A DNA stretch of 58,015 bases, from contig JAZGGH010000149.1 in assembly GCA_036480335.1 (NCBI GenBank), forward strand, positions 1 to 58,015, given 5' to 3'. Origin of the DNA: JAZGER01 sp036480335. Lineage in GTDB: Bacteria > Pseudomonadota > Gammaproteobacteria > DSM-19610. Below, one piece after another: positions 6,573 to 16,032 of the stretch. Position numbers and translations under genes: made by a program. The notes below the pieces were generated by a model that saw only the letters and a program-made list of their open reading frames with translations, made no database searches and was not told the origin of the DNA. Every line of letters begins with the position of its first letter. Position 1 is the stretch's first letter.

Positions 6573-8549
6573 TTGAGTTCAGATCTGCATTCAAGCGAAC
6601 AGAGTGACAAGAATGGTGGCCGCTATACTTCGAATTTTGCGACGCTAAGGACCTCCTTGCTGAATGATATTGCATCTTCAGCAATCTGCCATCAGGGGCT
6701 TTTTCTGTTACAGGGGGAGCAGGCAGCGAGTCGGAATGAATTTTTGTCAGAGTTGAAACACAAGTTGATTCTGAAAGGCAGTTCTGTATTTGAAATTAGC
6801 CAGCCGGTGAATACGTTTTCTGAATTTATTCTGTTATGTCTAGAGCAACAGCAGCAAGGTGAGCATACACAAATGGGCATCTTGCCGTTGACATCGGATG
6901 GAGCACACATATTTTTTAGTGGTGAACAACCTTCTGTGTTTCAGTTTAGTACTTTGCATCAGGTCTCGGATATTGTCATCATGGGGTTGATCCAATCGGT
7001 GGCTACGGCAAATGCTGAGGGGCACCATGTATCCATTCTGTTTGCAGATGATCAACCGGTTACTGAACGTCTTGAGAGATTGGGGTGTAGCGATGCGGTG
7101 ATTGAGTCTTTTCGAATGCCCTTGCTTGATGGGGCAATGGTACGTGATCACATTGAAAATCTATTGGCATTGTCAAATACAAATGATATCGACTATGCAT
7201 TTTCTCCTGGTGCTATCCGTGAAATTTCGTCATTGGCCAATGGTAATTTTTCCAAAGTTAATGAACTCTTTTCCAAAGCATTCAAGCGTGTAAAGAGAAA
7301 TGAAGACCCTATTGTTACTGCGCAGATGATCAAGGAAATTGCCAGCGAGAGAATATTCAAAATACATTCGTCAGTAGCATCTCAGGAAGCTGATACAGAT
7401 GAAGAGCATGCCGAATGGGTGGTTCATAAAGGAGAGGGTGTGGCAGCTGCTGCTGGAGGCCTGGCATCTGCAAACAGGCATTCAATTGTTTCTTCTCCCA
7501 GGTTTGGCCAGTATGCCTTTATTTCGCTGGTGGCATTAATTCCGATTGTGATTGCTGGCTACTATACTCAGGAATATATGGCTGACAAAAATAAGCAGAA
7601 TAGTCTGGCGGCAATCATCGAGGATTCATATCCTTCAGGAAATAGCCAATACGATATCACTCCACTGGCTCGTGATTCCAGGCAGGATCCGGCGATGATT
7701 GCTGATCGTTCCGAGACGGATAAAGATCTTCAGGAGGACTCCTCCTCAGAGCATGCTATTCGTTCAGATACAGTACCAGGCAAACTTGCTGCACAGGAAG
7801 CTGGTACTGGTACCGCAGCTGCCACGATGCAGAAAGATACATTGGTAACTGCTGAAACATTGCAACGACTCAAACAGGTTTTACCCGCAGCGGCGAAACC
7901 CTTACAGATAAAAAGTTATATTCGTGGTTACGAAGATACCAATATACCGCTGGAAATTGGTATTGGAGTCACTCTGAAAGACCGAGTATATCTTGAGATT
8001 CGAGGCGTGCCAGTGAATACCTCATTGACACAGGGTACACAGCGAGGAGATACCTGGTACGTTTCGTCGCTTGAACTGGATAACCTGGAACTCGTTCCAG
8101 AGGTCAATAAGGATGATAATTATCAATTGACGGTGAACCTGAGGGAGAATGGTAGCGGAAATCTGATTTCGACCGCCTCTGCTTCTATAGAGTTACAGCC
8201 AGTTGCAGATAAGCCGTTCATGAGTATTTCGGCGGCATCTGGCGATCAATATACGGCCATCCCGCTTGAGATTGATGTGCGCTTATCTGACCGGGATGGT
8301 TCTGAGGAATTGAGGGTAGAGATTGCTGGTGTGCCAGACAGTGTTAAGGTATCTGCCGGAATACGCAATGCTGCCGGTATCTGGGTATTAACACAAAAAG
8401 ATCTTGCAAACCTTATCCTTACTCCTGGTGCTGGTGTGCCGCGTCAGCTGAATTTGCAGATCAGGGCCATTGCCAGGGAGAAAAATAACAACAGCCTGGC
8501 GATACTAACAGATACGGTAACAATTGCTGTGATACCTGGTAGCCGCTGA
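6573..8549 (+). CDS. DamX/ExeA-like protein without P-loop, with cadherin-like repeats
   Basis: It starts at a TTG with GGAG seven bases upstream. Residues about 25-260 resemble the AAA module of ExeA/DamX-type proteins, including the lid-like IREISSLANGNF stretch. Where a Walker A should be, the protein reads LLQGEQAASRNEF, with no GKT/S. A membrane span lies near residues 310-332. The C-terminal ~200 residues contain two repeats like those of large adhesins: a GYEDT-IPL or QYTAIPL opening, SDRDGSEEL, and EIAGVPDSV. The predicted topology is a cytoplasmic pseudo-ATPase, one span and periplasmic Ig-like domains. DamX has a SPOR domain in that last position; this protein has none I can see. 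Confidence 0.7.
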   Translation: MSSDLHSSEQSDKNGGRYTSNFATLRTSLLNDIASSAICHQGLFLLQGEQAASRNEFLSELKHKLILKGSSVFEISQPVNTFSEFILLCLEQQQQGEHTQMGILPLTSDGAHIFFSGEQPSVFQFSTLHQVSDIVIMGLIQSVATANAEGHHVSILFADDQPVTERLERLGCSDAVIESFRMPLLDGAMVRDHIENLLALSNTNDIDYAFSPGAIREISSLANGNFSKVNELFSKAFKRVKRNEDPIVTAQMIKEIASERIFKIHSSVASQEADTDEEHAEWVVHKGEGVAAAAGGLASANRHSIVSSPRFGQYAFISLVALIPIVIAGYYTQEYMADKNKQNSLAAIIEDSYPSGNSQYDITPLARDSRQDPAMIADRSETDKDLQEDSSSEHAIRSDTVPGKLAAQEAGTGTAAATMQKDTLVTAETLQRLKQVLPAAAKPLQIKSYIRGYEDTNIPLEIGIGVTLKDRVYLEIRGVPVNTSLTQGTQRGDTWYVSSLELDNLELVPEVNKDDNYQLTVNLRENGSGNLISTASASIELQPVADKPFMSISAASGDQYTAIPLEIDVRLSDRDGSEELRVEIAGVPDSVKVSAGIRNAAGIWVLTQKDLANLILTPGAGVPRQLNLQIRAIAREKNNNSLAILTDTVTIAVIPGSR

Positions 8550-8556
8550 TCTCGGG

Positions 8557-9405
8557 TTATTTTCCAGTCTGCAGATCTATCCAGTCTTTCCATTCAGTAT
8601 AGGTTGATGAATGACGACTGGCTAGCGCCGAGCGTTTTGCCAGCTCAGGTAGAAAGACGGGATCGCCAGCAAGGGTCGATGCTTGTCCGCCTGTCTCGGT
8701 ATGAATAAAATGGCCCGCCACATAATCCCAGATATTCTGTGAGCCATGCAAATATACCTGTACTCGATTTGCTGCAAGCCAGCACCAGTCTAGTGCCACG
8801 GCACCAAAGCTGCGTTGGGATTTATAGGGTGGTTGTTGAATCAACGGCTGCAACAGTTTTTCTGGCAGACGCTTGAAATCGACCAGTGCGAGCGACTGCG
8901 ACAGTGGCGGTTCTGAACAGGGTATGGGCAAAGGCCTACCGTTCAGATAGCTCCCCTTGCCACGCTCTGCACTGAAACATTCATCCCTTGATGGATCGTA
9001 AACTACACTGAGAACAATTTCGGATTTGACGATGAGTGCCAGGGAGAGTGCGTAGTAGGGCACACCTGCAATAAAATTGCTGGTGCCATCGAGTGGATCC
9101 AGACACCAGATACCCGTTTCGATGTGATCAAGTGCGTGCTGTTGTTGTGCCGCTGTCTGTTCTTCGCTGAGCAGTAAAAATTGTGGCCATTCCTTATGCA
9201 GCAAGTTTGCAAGTTGATGTTGTGTTTCCAGATCGGCTTCGGTCACCAGACTACCATCCATTTTGCACTGCCCCTGCACCTGGGCAAAACGGGGTAATAA
9301 TTCTGCCTGCGCTACCCCGATCACTTTGTCGATGACAGATGCGAGTTCTATATTTTCTGGCATAATCGTGTTGCCCGTTATATGGTTGGGCATATTGTAA
9401 TTCAT
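8557..9405 (-). CDS. Inositol monophosphatase family protein
   Basis: The Mg-dependent phosphatase motifs are in order: a SEEQ acidic site near residue 90, CLDPLDGTSNF (the DPxDGTxNF metal site) and IWDYVAGHFI (the WDxAAG motif) near residue 225. The length, 268-282 residues, is normal. Relatives act on inositol phosphates, histidinol phosphate or 3'-phosphoadenosine nucleotides; the sequence does not decide which. The start is uncertain: no clear ribosome site precedes 9405, and an ATG at 9363 is equally good. It is divergent from the methyltransferase gene, only 14 bases apart at the longest start. Confidence 0.9.
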   Translation of the reverse strand: MNYNMPNHITGNTIMPENIELASVIDKVIGVAQAELLPRFAQVQGQCKMDGSLVTEADLETQHQLANLLHKEWPQFLLLSEEQTAAQQQHALDHIETGIWCLDPLDGTSNFIAGVPYYALSLALIVKSEIVLSVVYDPSRDECFSAERGKGSYLNGRPLPIPCSEPPLSQSLALVDFKRLPEKLLQPLIQQPPYKSQRSFGAVALDWCWLAANRVQVYLHGSQNIWDYVAGHFIHTETGGQASTLAGDPVFLPELAKRSALASRHSSTYTEWKDWIDLQTGK

Positions 9406-9419
9406 TTATAAGGCATATA

Positions 9420-10280
9420 ATGGAAACGGAAATAAATAACGAAGGGCCGATGATTAAACGTGGAAAACGGGTGGAATCTGGTTTAACCCAGGCGGAAACG
9501 GCTGACCGCCACAAATTATATGAATATTCGGTACAGGCAACCGATTTTGAATATGACTTTGTCGACAGTAATTTCAAGCGTCTGCGTGGACGCACAGCAA
9601 AACTTCTGCGGGAAGATTTTTGTGGTTCGGCTCAGATGTCCTGCGAATGGGTGAAACACCGCAAGACTAATCGCTCAATTGGCGTTGATCTGGATGCAGA
9701 TGTACTGGCCTGGGCACGCAAACACAATGTACAGCCTTTGAAGCCTGACGCACGTCCGCGTGTATCCCTGCTGCAGGAAAATGTCATGACAGTGGAAACC
9801 AAACCGGTAGATATTGTACTGGCGATGAATTTTAGCTGGCAGATTTTCTCTGATCGAGACACCTTGCGTGAGTATTTTGTAGCTGTACGCAATGGGCTGG
9901 TAGATGATGGCGTATTTTTCCTGGATATTTTCGGGGGTTATGAAGCACAGAAAGAATTAAAAGAAAAAACCAAACACAAGGATAAGGGGTTTACGTATGT
10001 CTGGGAGCAGGCAACGTATAATCCGATCGATGGCATGATGCAGTGTTATATTCATTTCCATTTCAAGGATAAATCGAAAATTCAGCGAGCATTCAGCTAC
10101 AGATGGAGGCTTTGGTCTTTGCCGGAACTGCAGGAAATACTGAAAGAAGCCGGTTTTTCTACAGTCACTGTTTACTGGCAGGGAGAAGATGAAGACGGTG
10201 AGGCTGATGGAGATTTTCAACCGGCAACCGAAGGCGATGCAGACCCTGGTTGGGTGTGTATGATCAGTGCCGAGAAATAA
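9420..10280 (+). CDS. Class I SAM-dependent methyltransferase
   Basis: The 286-residue protein has a Rossmann-type methyltransferase core. LREDFCGSAQMS takes the place of the glycine-rich motif I, followed by SIGVDLDADVLAWARKH, which binds the SAM ribose, and DIVLAMNFSWQIF as motif IV. The tail is acidic. The start at 9420 has AAGG six bases upstream. The substrate is unknown. It is the first gene of a plus-strand run leading into pdxJ, with 20 bases to the pdxJ start, so it is probably co-transcribed. Confidence 0.88.
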   Translation: METEINNEGPMIKRGKRVESGLTQAETADRHKLYEYSVQATDFEYDFVDSNFKRLRGRTAKLLREDFCGSAQMSCEWVKHRKTNRSIGVDLDADVLAWARKHNVQPLKPDARPRVSLLQENVMTVETKPVDIVLAMNFSWQIFSDRDTLREYFVAVRNGLVDDGVFFLDIFGGYEAQKELKEKTKHKDKGFTYVWEQATYNPIDGMMQCYIHFHFKDKSKIQRAFSYRWRLWSLPELQEILKEAGFSTVTVYWQGEDEDGEADGDFQPATEGDADPGWVCMISAEK

Positions 10281-10300
10281 TTTTTAAAGGAAGAGTGACT

Positions 10301-11035
10301 GTGAATAAGGCTATTTTACTGGGGGTCAATATTGATCATGTTGCCACCTTGCGCCAGGCACGGGGTACCCGTTACCCCGATCCGATCCAGGCCGCCATCG
10401 AAGCAGAGCAAGCGGGTGCGGACAGTATTACACTGCATTTGCGTGAAGACCGCCGCCATATTCAGGAGCGGGATGTGCGTATGTTGTCGGATATCCTGCA
10501 GACACGGATGAATCTGGAAATGGCAGTGACTGATGAAATGCTGGCGATTGCCTGTGAGATAAAACCGACCGATGTCTGCCTGGTTCCCGAGCGTCGTGAA
10601 GAACTGACGACTGAGGGCGGGCTTGATGTTGCTGGCCAGCAATCGCGTATGCATGATGCCTGCCAGCAACTTGCCGAGGCCGGTATTCGGGTGTCACTGT
10701 TTATCGATGCTGATCCGCAACAGATTGACGCATCGTTGGCTGTTTCTGCACCCTGTATTGAGATTCATACTGGACATTTTGCTGATGCGATTTCCACTGA
10801 GGCGGCAACCACTGAATTGACTCGCATTACCCAGGCAGTAGAGCAGGGTACTCGATTGGGTTTGCACGTGAATGCCGGCCACGGCCTGCATTATCATAAT
10901 GTTGGTGCAATTGCGGCATTGGAAGAGGTGCGCGAATTGAATATTGGCCATGCCATTATCGCCCGGGCTGTGTTTACCGGTTTGCAACAGGCGGTTAGCG
11001 ATATGAAACAGCTCATGCAGGATGCGCGCAAATGA
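10301..11035 (+). CDS. pdxJ: Pyridoxine 5'-phosphate synthase
   Basis: PdxJ condenses 1-deoxyxylulose 5-phosphate with 3-amino-2-oxopropyl phosphate in the last step of the DXP-dependent vitamin B6 route. The N-terminus LLGVNIDHVATLRQARGT is diagnostic, with further conserved blocks ITLHLREDRRHI, CLVPERREELTTEGGLD and HVNAGHGLHYHNV. The GTG at 10301 is chosen because GGAAG lies eight bases upstream and homologues begin here; a longer in-frame ORF from 10250 overlaps the methyltransferase. 244 residues is the usual length. Its stop overlaps the cysM start (ATGA). Confidence 0.97.
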   Translation: MNKAILLGVNIDHVATLRQARGTRYPDPIQAAIEAEQAGADSITLHLREDRRHIQERDVRMLSDILQTRMNLEMAVTDEMLAIACEIKPTDVCLVPERREELTTEGGLDVAGQQSRMHDACQQLAEAGIRVSLFIDADPQQIDASLAVSAPCIEIHTGHFADAISTEAATTELTRITQAVEQGTRLGLHVNAGHGLHYHNVGAIAALEEVRELNIGHAIIARAVFTGLQQAVSDMKQLMQDARK

Positions 11036-11922
11036 TTTTTAAAACCCTGGAGCAGTGCATTGGTAATACCCCGCTGGTGCGTTTGCAACGATTGCCGGGT
11101 AATACCAGTAATACCTTGCTGATCAAGCTGGAAGGGAATAATCCCGCCGGTTCTGTTAAGGACCGACCGGCGCTCAGCATGATTAATCATGCTGAAGCGC
11201 GCGGTGAAATTCACCCAGGCGACCGCCTGATCGAAGCAACCAGCGGCAATACCGGCATTGCACTGGCAATGGTCGGGGCGATGAAAGGTTACCGTATGGC
11301 ACTGATTATGCCGGATAATATGAGCGTTGAGCGTATCCAGGCGATGAAGGCTTATGGTGCGGAAATTATTCTGGTGACAAAAGAGCAGGGCATGGAAGGT
11401 GCGCGAGACCTGGCTCTGGAAATGCAGGCGGATAGTAAAGGCAAAGTACTCGATCAGTTTGCCAATGCGGATAATCCTCTGGCGCATTACGAAACCACTG
11501 GCCCGGAAATCTGGCGAGATACCGAGCAAACTATTACCCATTTTGTCAGTGCGATGGGAACAACCGGAACCATTATGGGAACGTCGAGGTTTTTGAAAGA
11601 AGTCAATCCGGCTATTGAAATTGTTGGTGTTCAGCCCACCGAGGGCTCTTCGATACCGGGAATTCGTCGCTGGCCAGAAGCCTATTTGCCGGCTATTTAT
11701 GAAGCCAGCCGGGTAGATCAAATTATCGATATTGATCAGCAGACAGCCGAAGAAACCATGCTTGCCCTGTCGACACAAGAAGGTGTTTTTTGTGGTGTTT
11801 CATCGGGCGGCGCCGTGGCAGCGGCGCTGGAGTTATCGCGCAGTGTGGAAAAGGCTGTGATCGTTAGTATTATCTGCGATCGGGGTGATCGTTATTTATC
11901 AACCGGCGTCTTTCCGGAGTAA
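11032..11922 (+). CDS. cysM: Cysteine synthase B
   Basis: The PLP enzyme makes cysteine from O-acetylserine and sulfide or thiosulfate. The Schiff-base lysine is in NPAGSVKDRPA, followed by ATSGNTGIALAMVGA and the phosphate-binding GTTGTIMGTSRFLKE. The RRWPEAYLPAIY stretch and the 296-residue length fit CysM rather than CysK. Translation is coupled to pdxJ by a 4-base overlap. Both enzymes centre on PLP chemistry, although this linkage is common in gammaproteobacteria and need not mean more. Confidence 0.96.
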   Translation: MIFKTLEQCIGNTPLVRLQRLPGNTSNTLLIKLEGNNPAGSVKDRPALSMINHAEARGEIHPGDRLIEATSGNTGIALAMVGAMKGYRMALIMPDNMSVERIQAMKAYGAEIILVTKEQGMEGARDLALEMQADSKGKVLDQFANADNPLAHYETTGPEIWRDTEQTITHFVSAMGTTGTIMGTSRFLKEVNPAIEIVGVQPTEGSSIPGIRRWPEAYLPAIYEASRVDQIIDIDQQTAEETMLALSTQEGVFCGVSSGGAVAAALELSRSVEKAVIVSIICDRGDRYLSTGVFPE

Positions 11923-11928
11923 CTATCC

Positions 11929-12702
11929 ATGAATATTTTTGTCTTCGATATAGAAACTATTCCTGATGTTGCATCCGGCCGAAAACTCTATGAGCTGGAT
12001 GATAATATATCGGATGAGGATGTCGCCAACATCATGTTCCTGAAGCGACGTGAGCAGACGGGGAATGATTTCCTGCGGCTACACCTACAGCGTGTCTGTG
12101 CCATTTCAGTTGTTTTGCGCTCGCCCGACCGAATCAAAATCTGGTCGCTTGGTGATGAAGATGCCGATGAGGCTGAACTGGTGCAACGATTTTTTGATGG
12201 AATTGACCGGTTTTCGCCAACGCTGGTCTCCTGGAATGGCGGTGGTTTTGACCTGCCAGTGTTGAATTACCGGGCATTATTACACGGCATACAGGCAGCG
12301 CGTTACTGGGATTGTGGTCGCGATGATCGTGAATTCAAATGGAATAATTATATCAGTCGTTACCATGAACGGCATACCGACCTGATGGATTTACTGGCTA
12401 TGTACCAGCCGCGTGCCAATGCTCCGCTGGATGATATTGCGACTATGCTGGGCTTTCCCGGTAAAATGGGTATGAGTGGCAGTAAGGTCTGGGATGCTTT
12501 TCAGAGCGGAGATATCCGCGGTATTCGTAACTATTGCGAGACAGATGTATTAAACACCTATCTGGTCTACCTGCGCTTTCAGATGATGCGTGGACAATTA
12601 ACCAAAGTGGCCTACGAAAAAGAACTGAATCAACTGCGAACGACGCTAGAGGAAGAGGATAAACCCCACTTCAATGAGTTTCTATCGCACTGGCAGCCAT
12701 AA
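11929..12702 (+). CDS. PolB-like 3'-5' exonuclease
   Basis: The 257-residue protein shows the DEDDy exonuclease pattern of the predicted PolB-related exonuclease family (DNA_pol_B_exo2). Exo I is FVFDIETIPD, Exo II is in LVSWNGGGFDLPVL, and the last block includes the acidic GIRNYCETDVLNTYLVYLRF with its catalytic Asp and Tyr. There is no polymerase domain, which is normal for this family. It is 6 bases from cysM and overlaps the longest rlmD start by 29 bases. Confidence 0.92.
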   Translation: MNIFVFDIETIPDVASGRKLYELDDNISDEDVANIMFLKRREQTGNDFLRLHLQRVCAISVVLRSPDRIKIWSLGDEDADEAELVQRFFDGIDRFSPTLVSWNGGGFDLPVLNYRALLHGIQAARYWDCGRDDREFKWNNYISRYHERHTDLMDLLAMYQPRANAPLDDIATMLGFPGKMGMSGSKVWDAFQSGDIRGIRNYCETDVLNTYLVYLRFQMMRGQLTKVAYEKELNQLRTTLEEEDKPHFNEFLSHWQP

Positions 12703-14053
12703 TAAACAAAAGAGTGAAAGCAAATTGAGTCGACGAAGAAAACCTAAATTACCCAACTACCCGGTACGCGCTGAAATTGAATCACTGTCTCATGAAGGGC
12801 GTGGCGTGGCGCACATAGAAGGTAAAACCGTCTTTGTGCATGGCGCATTATCGGGCGAAGAAGTCAGTTTTTTCTACATCGCTAAATCCCGAAAACACGA
12901 TGAAGGCAAGATTTGTGAAATTTTCCGCGCATCGGAGTATCGGGTGGAGCCTCTTTGCCAGCATGCAAATCTGTGTGGTGGCTGCAGTTTGCAACACCTT
13001 TCAGCCGAGCAACAGATTATTTCCAAACAACAGCTATTGATGGATAGTCTGCAACGCATTGGTAAGGTAGAACCGGAGTCTGTGTTAGCCCCTTTGACCG
13101 GTCCGCATTGGGGTTATCGACACAAAGCCCGGCTGGGCGTGAAAGATGTGCGTAAAAAGGGCCGAGTACTGGTGGGCTTTCGAGAAAAGCAATCCCGTTA
13201 TCTGGCTGATATTCGCCAGTGTGAAGTATTGCATCCGTCTGTTGGAAAGCGGATAGAAGCGCTGGGTGATCTGATTAAACAAATGCAGGCAAGTGACCGC
13301 ATTGCACAGATCGAAGTAGCGGTTGGCGACAATGCAACGGTGCTTATTTTCCGCAATCTTGATCCCTTATCTGGGAGCGATACTGAGCTGTTGATTCAGT
13401 ATGCAAAAGATACGGGTTTGCATATTCACTTACAGCCCGGAGGGCCAGACAGTTGTTATCCCCTTTACCCTGAAAGCAGTGACCTGAGTTATCAATTACC
13501 TGCCTATGATTTAACACTGGGATTCCTGCCGACTGACTTTACCCAGGTCAACCCACAGATCAATCAAAAAATGATCGACCAGGCGCTCAGTCTGCTGGAA
13601 TTGAAGAAGACTGATATCGTACTTGATCTGTTCTGCGGTCTGGGTAACTTCACACTGCCGATTGCCACTCGAGTGAAGCAGGCGCACGGTGTTGAAGGCA
13701 GTGAAGCGCTGGTTGAAAGAGCGCGCGAAAATGCTACCAGAAACACGATTGAAAATGCAGAATTTACCGCTGCCGATTTAACCCAGGACATCAGTCAGCA
13801 GACATGGATGCAAAATAGTTACGATAAAATCCTCATTGATCCACCTCGCAGTGGTGCTGCTGAAATGATGCCACATATTGGCAAACTTGCACCTGAACGT
13901 ATCCTCTACGTCTCCTGTCATCCTGGCACGTTGGCCAGGGATGCTGGCTTGCTGGTGCATGATTATGGATACAAACTGGTGTCGGCGGGTGTCATGGATA
14001 TGTTCCCGCATACCGCACATGTGGAATCTATGGCGTTATTTGTCCGAAAATGA
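12674..14053 (+). CDS. rlmD: 23S rRNA (uracil-1939-C5)-methyltransferase
   Basis: RlmD methylates U1939 of 23S rRNA. It has an N-terminal TRAM domain (SHEGRGVAHIEGKTVFVHGALSGE), a 4Fe-4S site (CQHANLCGGCSLQH) and a C-terminal methyltransferase with LDLFCGLGNFTLP, ILIDPPRSGA and the catalytic Cys in LYVSCHPGTLARD. The ATG at 12674 lies inside the exonuclease gene and has no good ribosome site. A TTG at 12725, giving a start at MSRRRKPKL, is a strong alternative. The 3' end overlaps the convergent hoxW gene by 26 bases. Confidence 0.96.
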   Translation: MSFYRTGSHNKQKSESKLSRRRKPKLPNYPVRAEIESLSHEGRGVAHIEGKTVFVHGALSGEEVSFFYIAKSRKHDEGKICEIFRASEYRVEPLCQHANLCGGCSLQHLSAEQQIISKQQLLMDSLQRIGKVEPESVLAPLTGPHWGYRHKARLGVKDVRKKGRVLVGFREKQSRYLADIRQCEVLHPSVGKRIEALGDLIKQMQASDRIAQIEVAVGDNATVLIFRNLDPLSGSDTELLIQYAKDTGLHIHLQPGGPDSCYPLYPESSDLSYQLPAYDLTLGFLPTDFTQVNPQINQKMIDQALSLLELKKTDIVLDLFCGLGNFTLPIATRVKQAHGVEGSEALVERARENATRNTIENAEFTAADLTQDISQQTWMQNSYDKILIDPPRSGAAEMMPHIGKLAPERILYVSCHPGTLARDAGLLVHDYGYKLVSAGVMDMFPHTAHVESMALFVRK

Positions 14054-14552
14054 ACCCTTCACTCATAATACCGGTTGCCAACAAATCCCTGACAAAACGG
14101 TAGCTTTGTTGCAGATGCCTGTTTGCCTGAGATGATAAATTCTCGCTCAGGCCAAATTCATTGCCGCGTATGGATAGCATATAGGCTGGTGGCGGTGCTG
14201 TTTTTCTGATCTGTTGGTAAACGGATAGTACAGCCGATGGGCTCATTGCATGTGTGGTATAGCCAATGTCTTGTTCAGCTTGCAGTTGGTGAAATTCAAA
14301 CGGCGGATTGGCTGAGGCGCTGCTATCAATAAACAGCACGCATTGGCGCTGCTCAAGGTCAAGTGCATGTTCAATCTGCAGTTGGTAATCCGTGAGCAGA
14401 TCTACATGATCAAGTTCTGTGGTTTGCTGTTTACAGACTTCGAGCAGGTCGAACATTGCCGGTCCCAGTGCATCGTCACCCCGTGAAGGATTACCATAGG
14501 TAAAAACTAGAATCGGGGCGTGTTTTGTATTATGCAAGCCTGTTGATTTCAC
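14028..14552 (-). CDS. hoxW: Hydrogenase maturation protease
   Basis: Endopeptidase that removes the C-terminal tail of the [NiFe] large subunit after metal insertion. The family start FTYGNPSRGDDALGP includes the Glu/Asp-type metal ligand region; LLTDYQLQIEHALDL and FIDSS follow, then the C-terminal helix. The GTG at 14552 has GAGAG six bases upstream; a TTG at 14570 is an alternative. The gene overlaps the hoxH end, so the protease is made with its substrate. The HoxW assignment rests on its place at the end of a hoxFUYH operon. Confidence 0.92.
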   Translation of the reverse strand: MKSTGLHNTKHAPILVFTYGNPSRGDDALGPAMFDLLEVCKQQTTELDHVDLLTDYQLQIEHALDLEQRQCVLFIDSSASANPPFEFHQLQAEQDIGYTTHAMSPSAVLSVYQQIRKTAPPPAYMLSIRGNEFGLSENLSSQANRHLQQSYRFVRDLLATGIMSEGFIFGQITP

Positions 14553-16032
14553 CTGAGACTCTCTTTTCAAGACGATCGATCAGTGTGTTATCACTATTTA
14601 GCAGATCAATTTGCAGGGGCATTTTCCCCATGGCGTGAGTGGCGCAGGAAAGACATGGATCATAGGCGCGAATGGCAACTTCAACCTGATTAAGAAGGGC
14701 CTCAGTTAGCTGGTTGCCATCAAGGTATTGATTGGCAACCTTACGGATCGACTCATTCATTGCCTGGTTATTATTAGTGGTCGAAACAATCAAGTTAGCC
14801 TTTTCGACTAAACTGTCCTGATTGATTTCATAATGATGGAACAGCGTGCCACGAGGGGCTTCAATGACGCCTATACCACAACTCTGCAGTTCGCCCCTGT
14901 TAAGTAAATCATTGCCGCTAAGGTCACTGTCCATTAATAGTTCAGAGATGGCTTCGCTGCAGTGCAATAATTCGATTAGCCGTGCCCAGTGATAAGCCAG
15001 TGTTGACTGTACCGGTTTGCCATTTCCTGTGCTGACAAATTCCCTGCGTTCAGTTTCTGCAAGCGGTGTCGGGAAAAAATCACAGTTGTTAACCCGTGCC
15101 AGTGGACCTACTCGATACCATCCATGTTCCTGACCAATGGATGAGATAAAAGGGAACTTCATATAACTCCAGTTTTTGATGCCTTCCTGGATGAAGTCAC
15201 TATAACAGGCGTAATCGATATGATCGAAGATACTCTCACCCTGTTTGTCTCTGGCACGTAGACTACCATCGTAGATTTCAAAGGCACCGTCGTTGCGCAC
15301 AACGCTGAGCATATTGCTGTCGATGCTTGCAAATGACATATGGTAATCATAGCGTTCAAAAAATATATGCTTGATCAGGGTGATGGCTTCCTGTGCCCAG
15401 TTGATGATTTGGGCGATGTCCTGTTTCAGGTAATCGATATCCTTTTTGCTTAAAGACTTATTGATGCCGCCGGGTATTGCACCAGTCCCATGAATGCGTT
15501 TTCCCGCTGTGATACGAATGACTTCCTGTCCGTATTTGCGCAGCATAACCCCCTGTTTAGCAATCTCTGGCCTGTCTTCGATCATACCGACTATGTTCCG
15601 GTGATGAATATCGTCATCGAACCCGAATAGCAGATCGGGCGAGCACAGGTGGAAGAAGTGCAGGGCGTGAGACTGGAGTGTTTGTCCAAAGTGCATCAGG
15701 CGTCGTATCTTCTCGGCCGTAGCAGTGAGTTTGGTTGCACCAACAAGCATGTCAGTGGCCTTCGCAGCTGCCAGATGGTGACTGACCGGACAGATACCAC
15801 ACAGACGTTGGACCAAAACAGGGAGTTCCCAGTAGGGTCTTCCCTGGATAAATTTCTCAAATCCCCGGAATTCGGTAATATGCAAACGCGCCTGTCGGAT
15901 TGTCAGGTTTTCATCCTGTAACAGGGTGATTTTTCCATGTCCTTCAACGCGGGTCAGTGGTTCAATAACAACGCGTTTCAGTTTCTTTGGGGGAGGTGTT
16001 TTTTTAGATTTCGTGGTCATCGTCTGACTCAA
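14530..16032 (-). CDS. hoxH: NAD-reducing [NiFe]-hydrogenase large subunit
   Basis: HoxH carries the Ni-Fe(CN)2CO active site that splits or forms H2. Both metal-binding motifs are intact: RLCGICPVSHH near residue 75 (RxCGxC) and DPCLSCATH near residue 460 (DPCxxCxxH). After the final His there is a 34-residue tail, the peptide HoxW should remove. The 500-residue length is normal. The N-terminus is Lys-rich, without a signal, so the enzyme is cytoplasmic. The start overlaps the hoxY stop by 4 bases (ATGA). Confidence 0.97.
   Translation of the reverse strand: MSQTMTTKSKKTPPPKKLKRVVIEPLTRVEGHGKITLLQDENLTIRQARLHITEFRGFEKFIQGRPYWELPVLVQRLCGICPVSHHLAAAKATDMLVGATKLTATAEKIRRLMHFGQTLQSHALHFFHLCSPDLLFGFDDDIHHRNIVGMIEDRPEIAKQGVMLRKYGQEVIRITAGKRIHGTGAIPGGINKSLSKKDIDYLKQDIAQIINWAQEAITLIKHIFFERYDYHMSFASIDSNMLSVVRNDGAFEIYDGSLRARDKQGESIFDHIDYACYSDFIQEGIKNWSYMKFPFISSIGQEHGWYRVGPLARVNNCDFFPTPLAETERREFVSTGNGKPVQSTLAYHWARLIELLHCSEAISELLMDSDLSGNDLLNRGELQSCGIGVIEAPRGTLFHHYEINQDSLVEKANLIVSTTNNNQAMNESIRKVANQYLDGNQLTEALLNQVEVAIRAYDPCLSCATHAMGKMPLQIDLLNSDNTLIDRLEKRVSGEINRLA

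Noticed and set aside
10894..11778. Long minus-strand open frame (294 codons) opposite pdxJ and cysM
   Set aside because: It is antisense to two well-conserved enzymes, has a skewed composition and no recognisable domain; it follows from their codon pattern.
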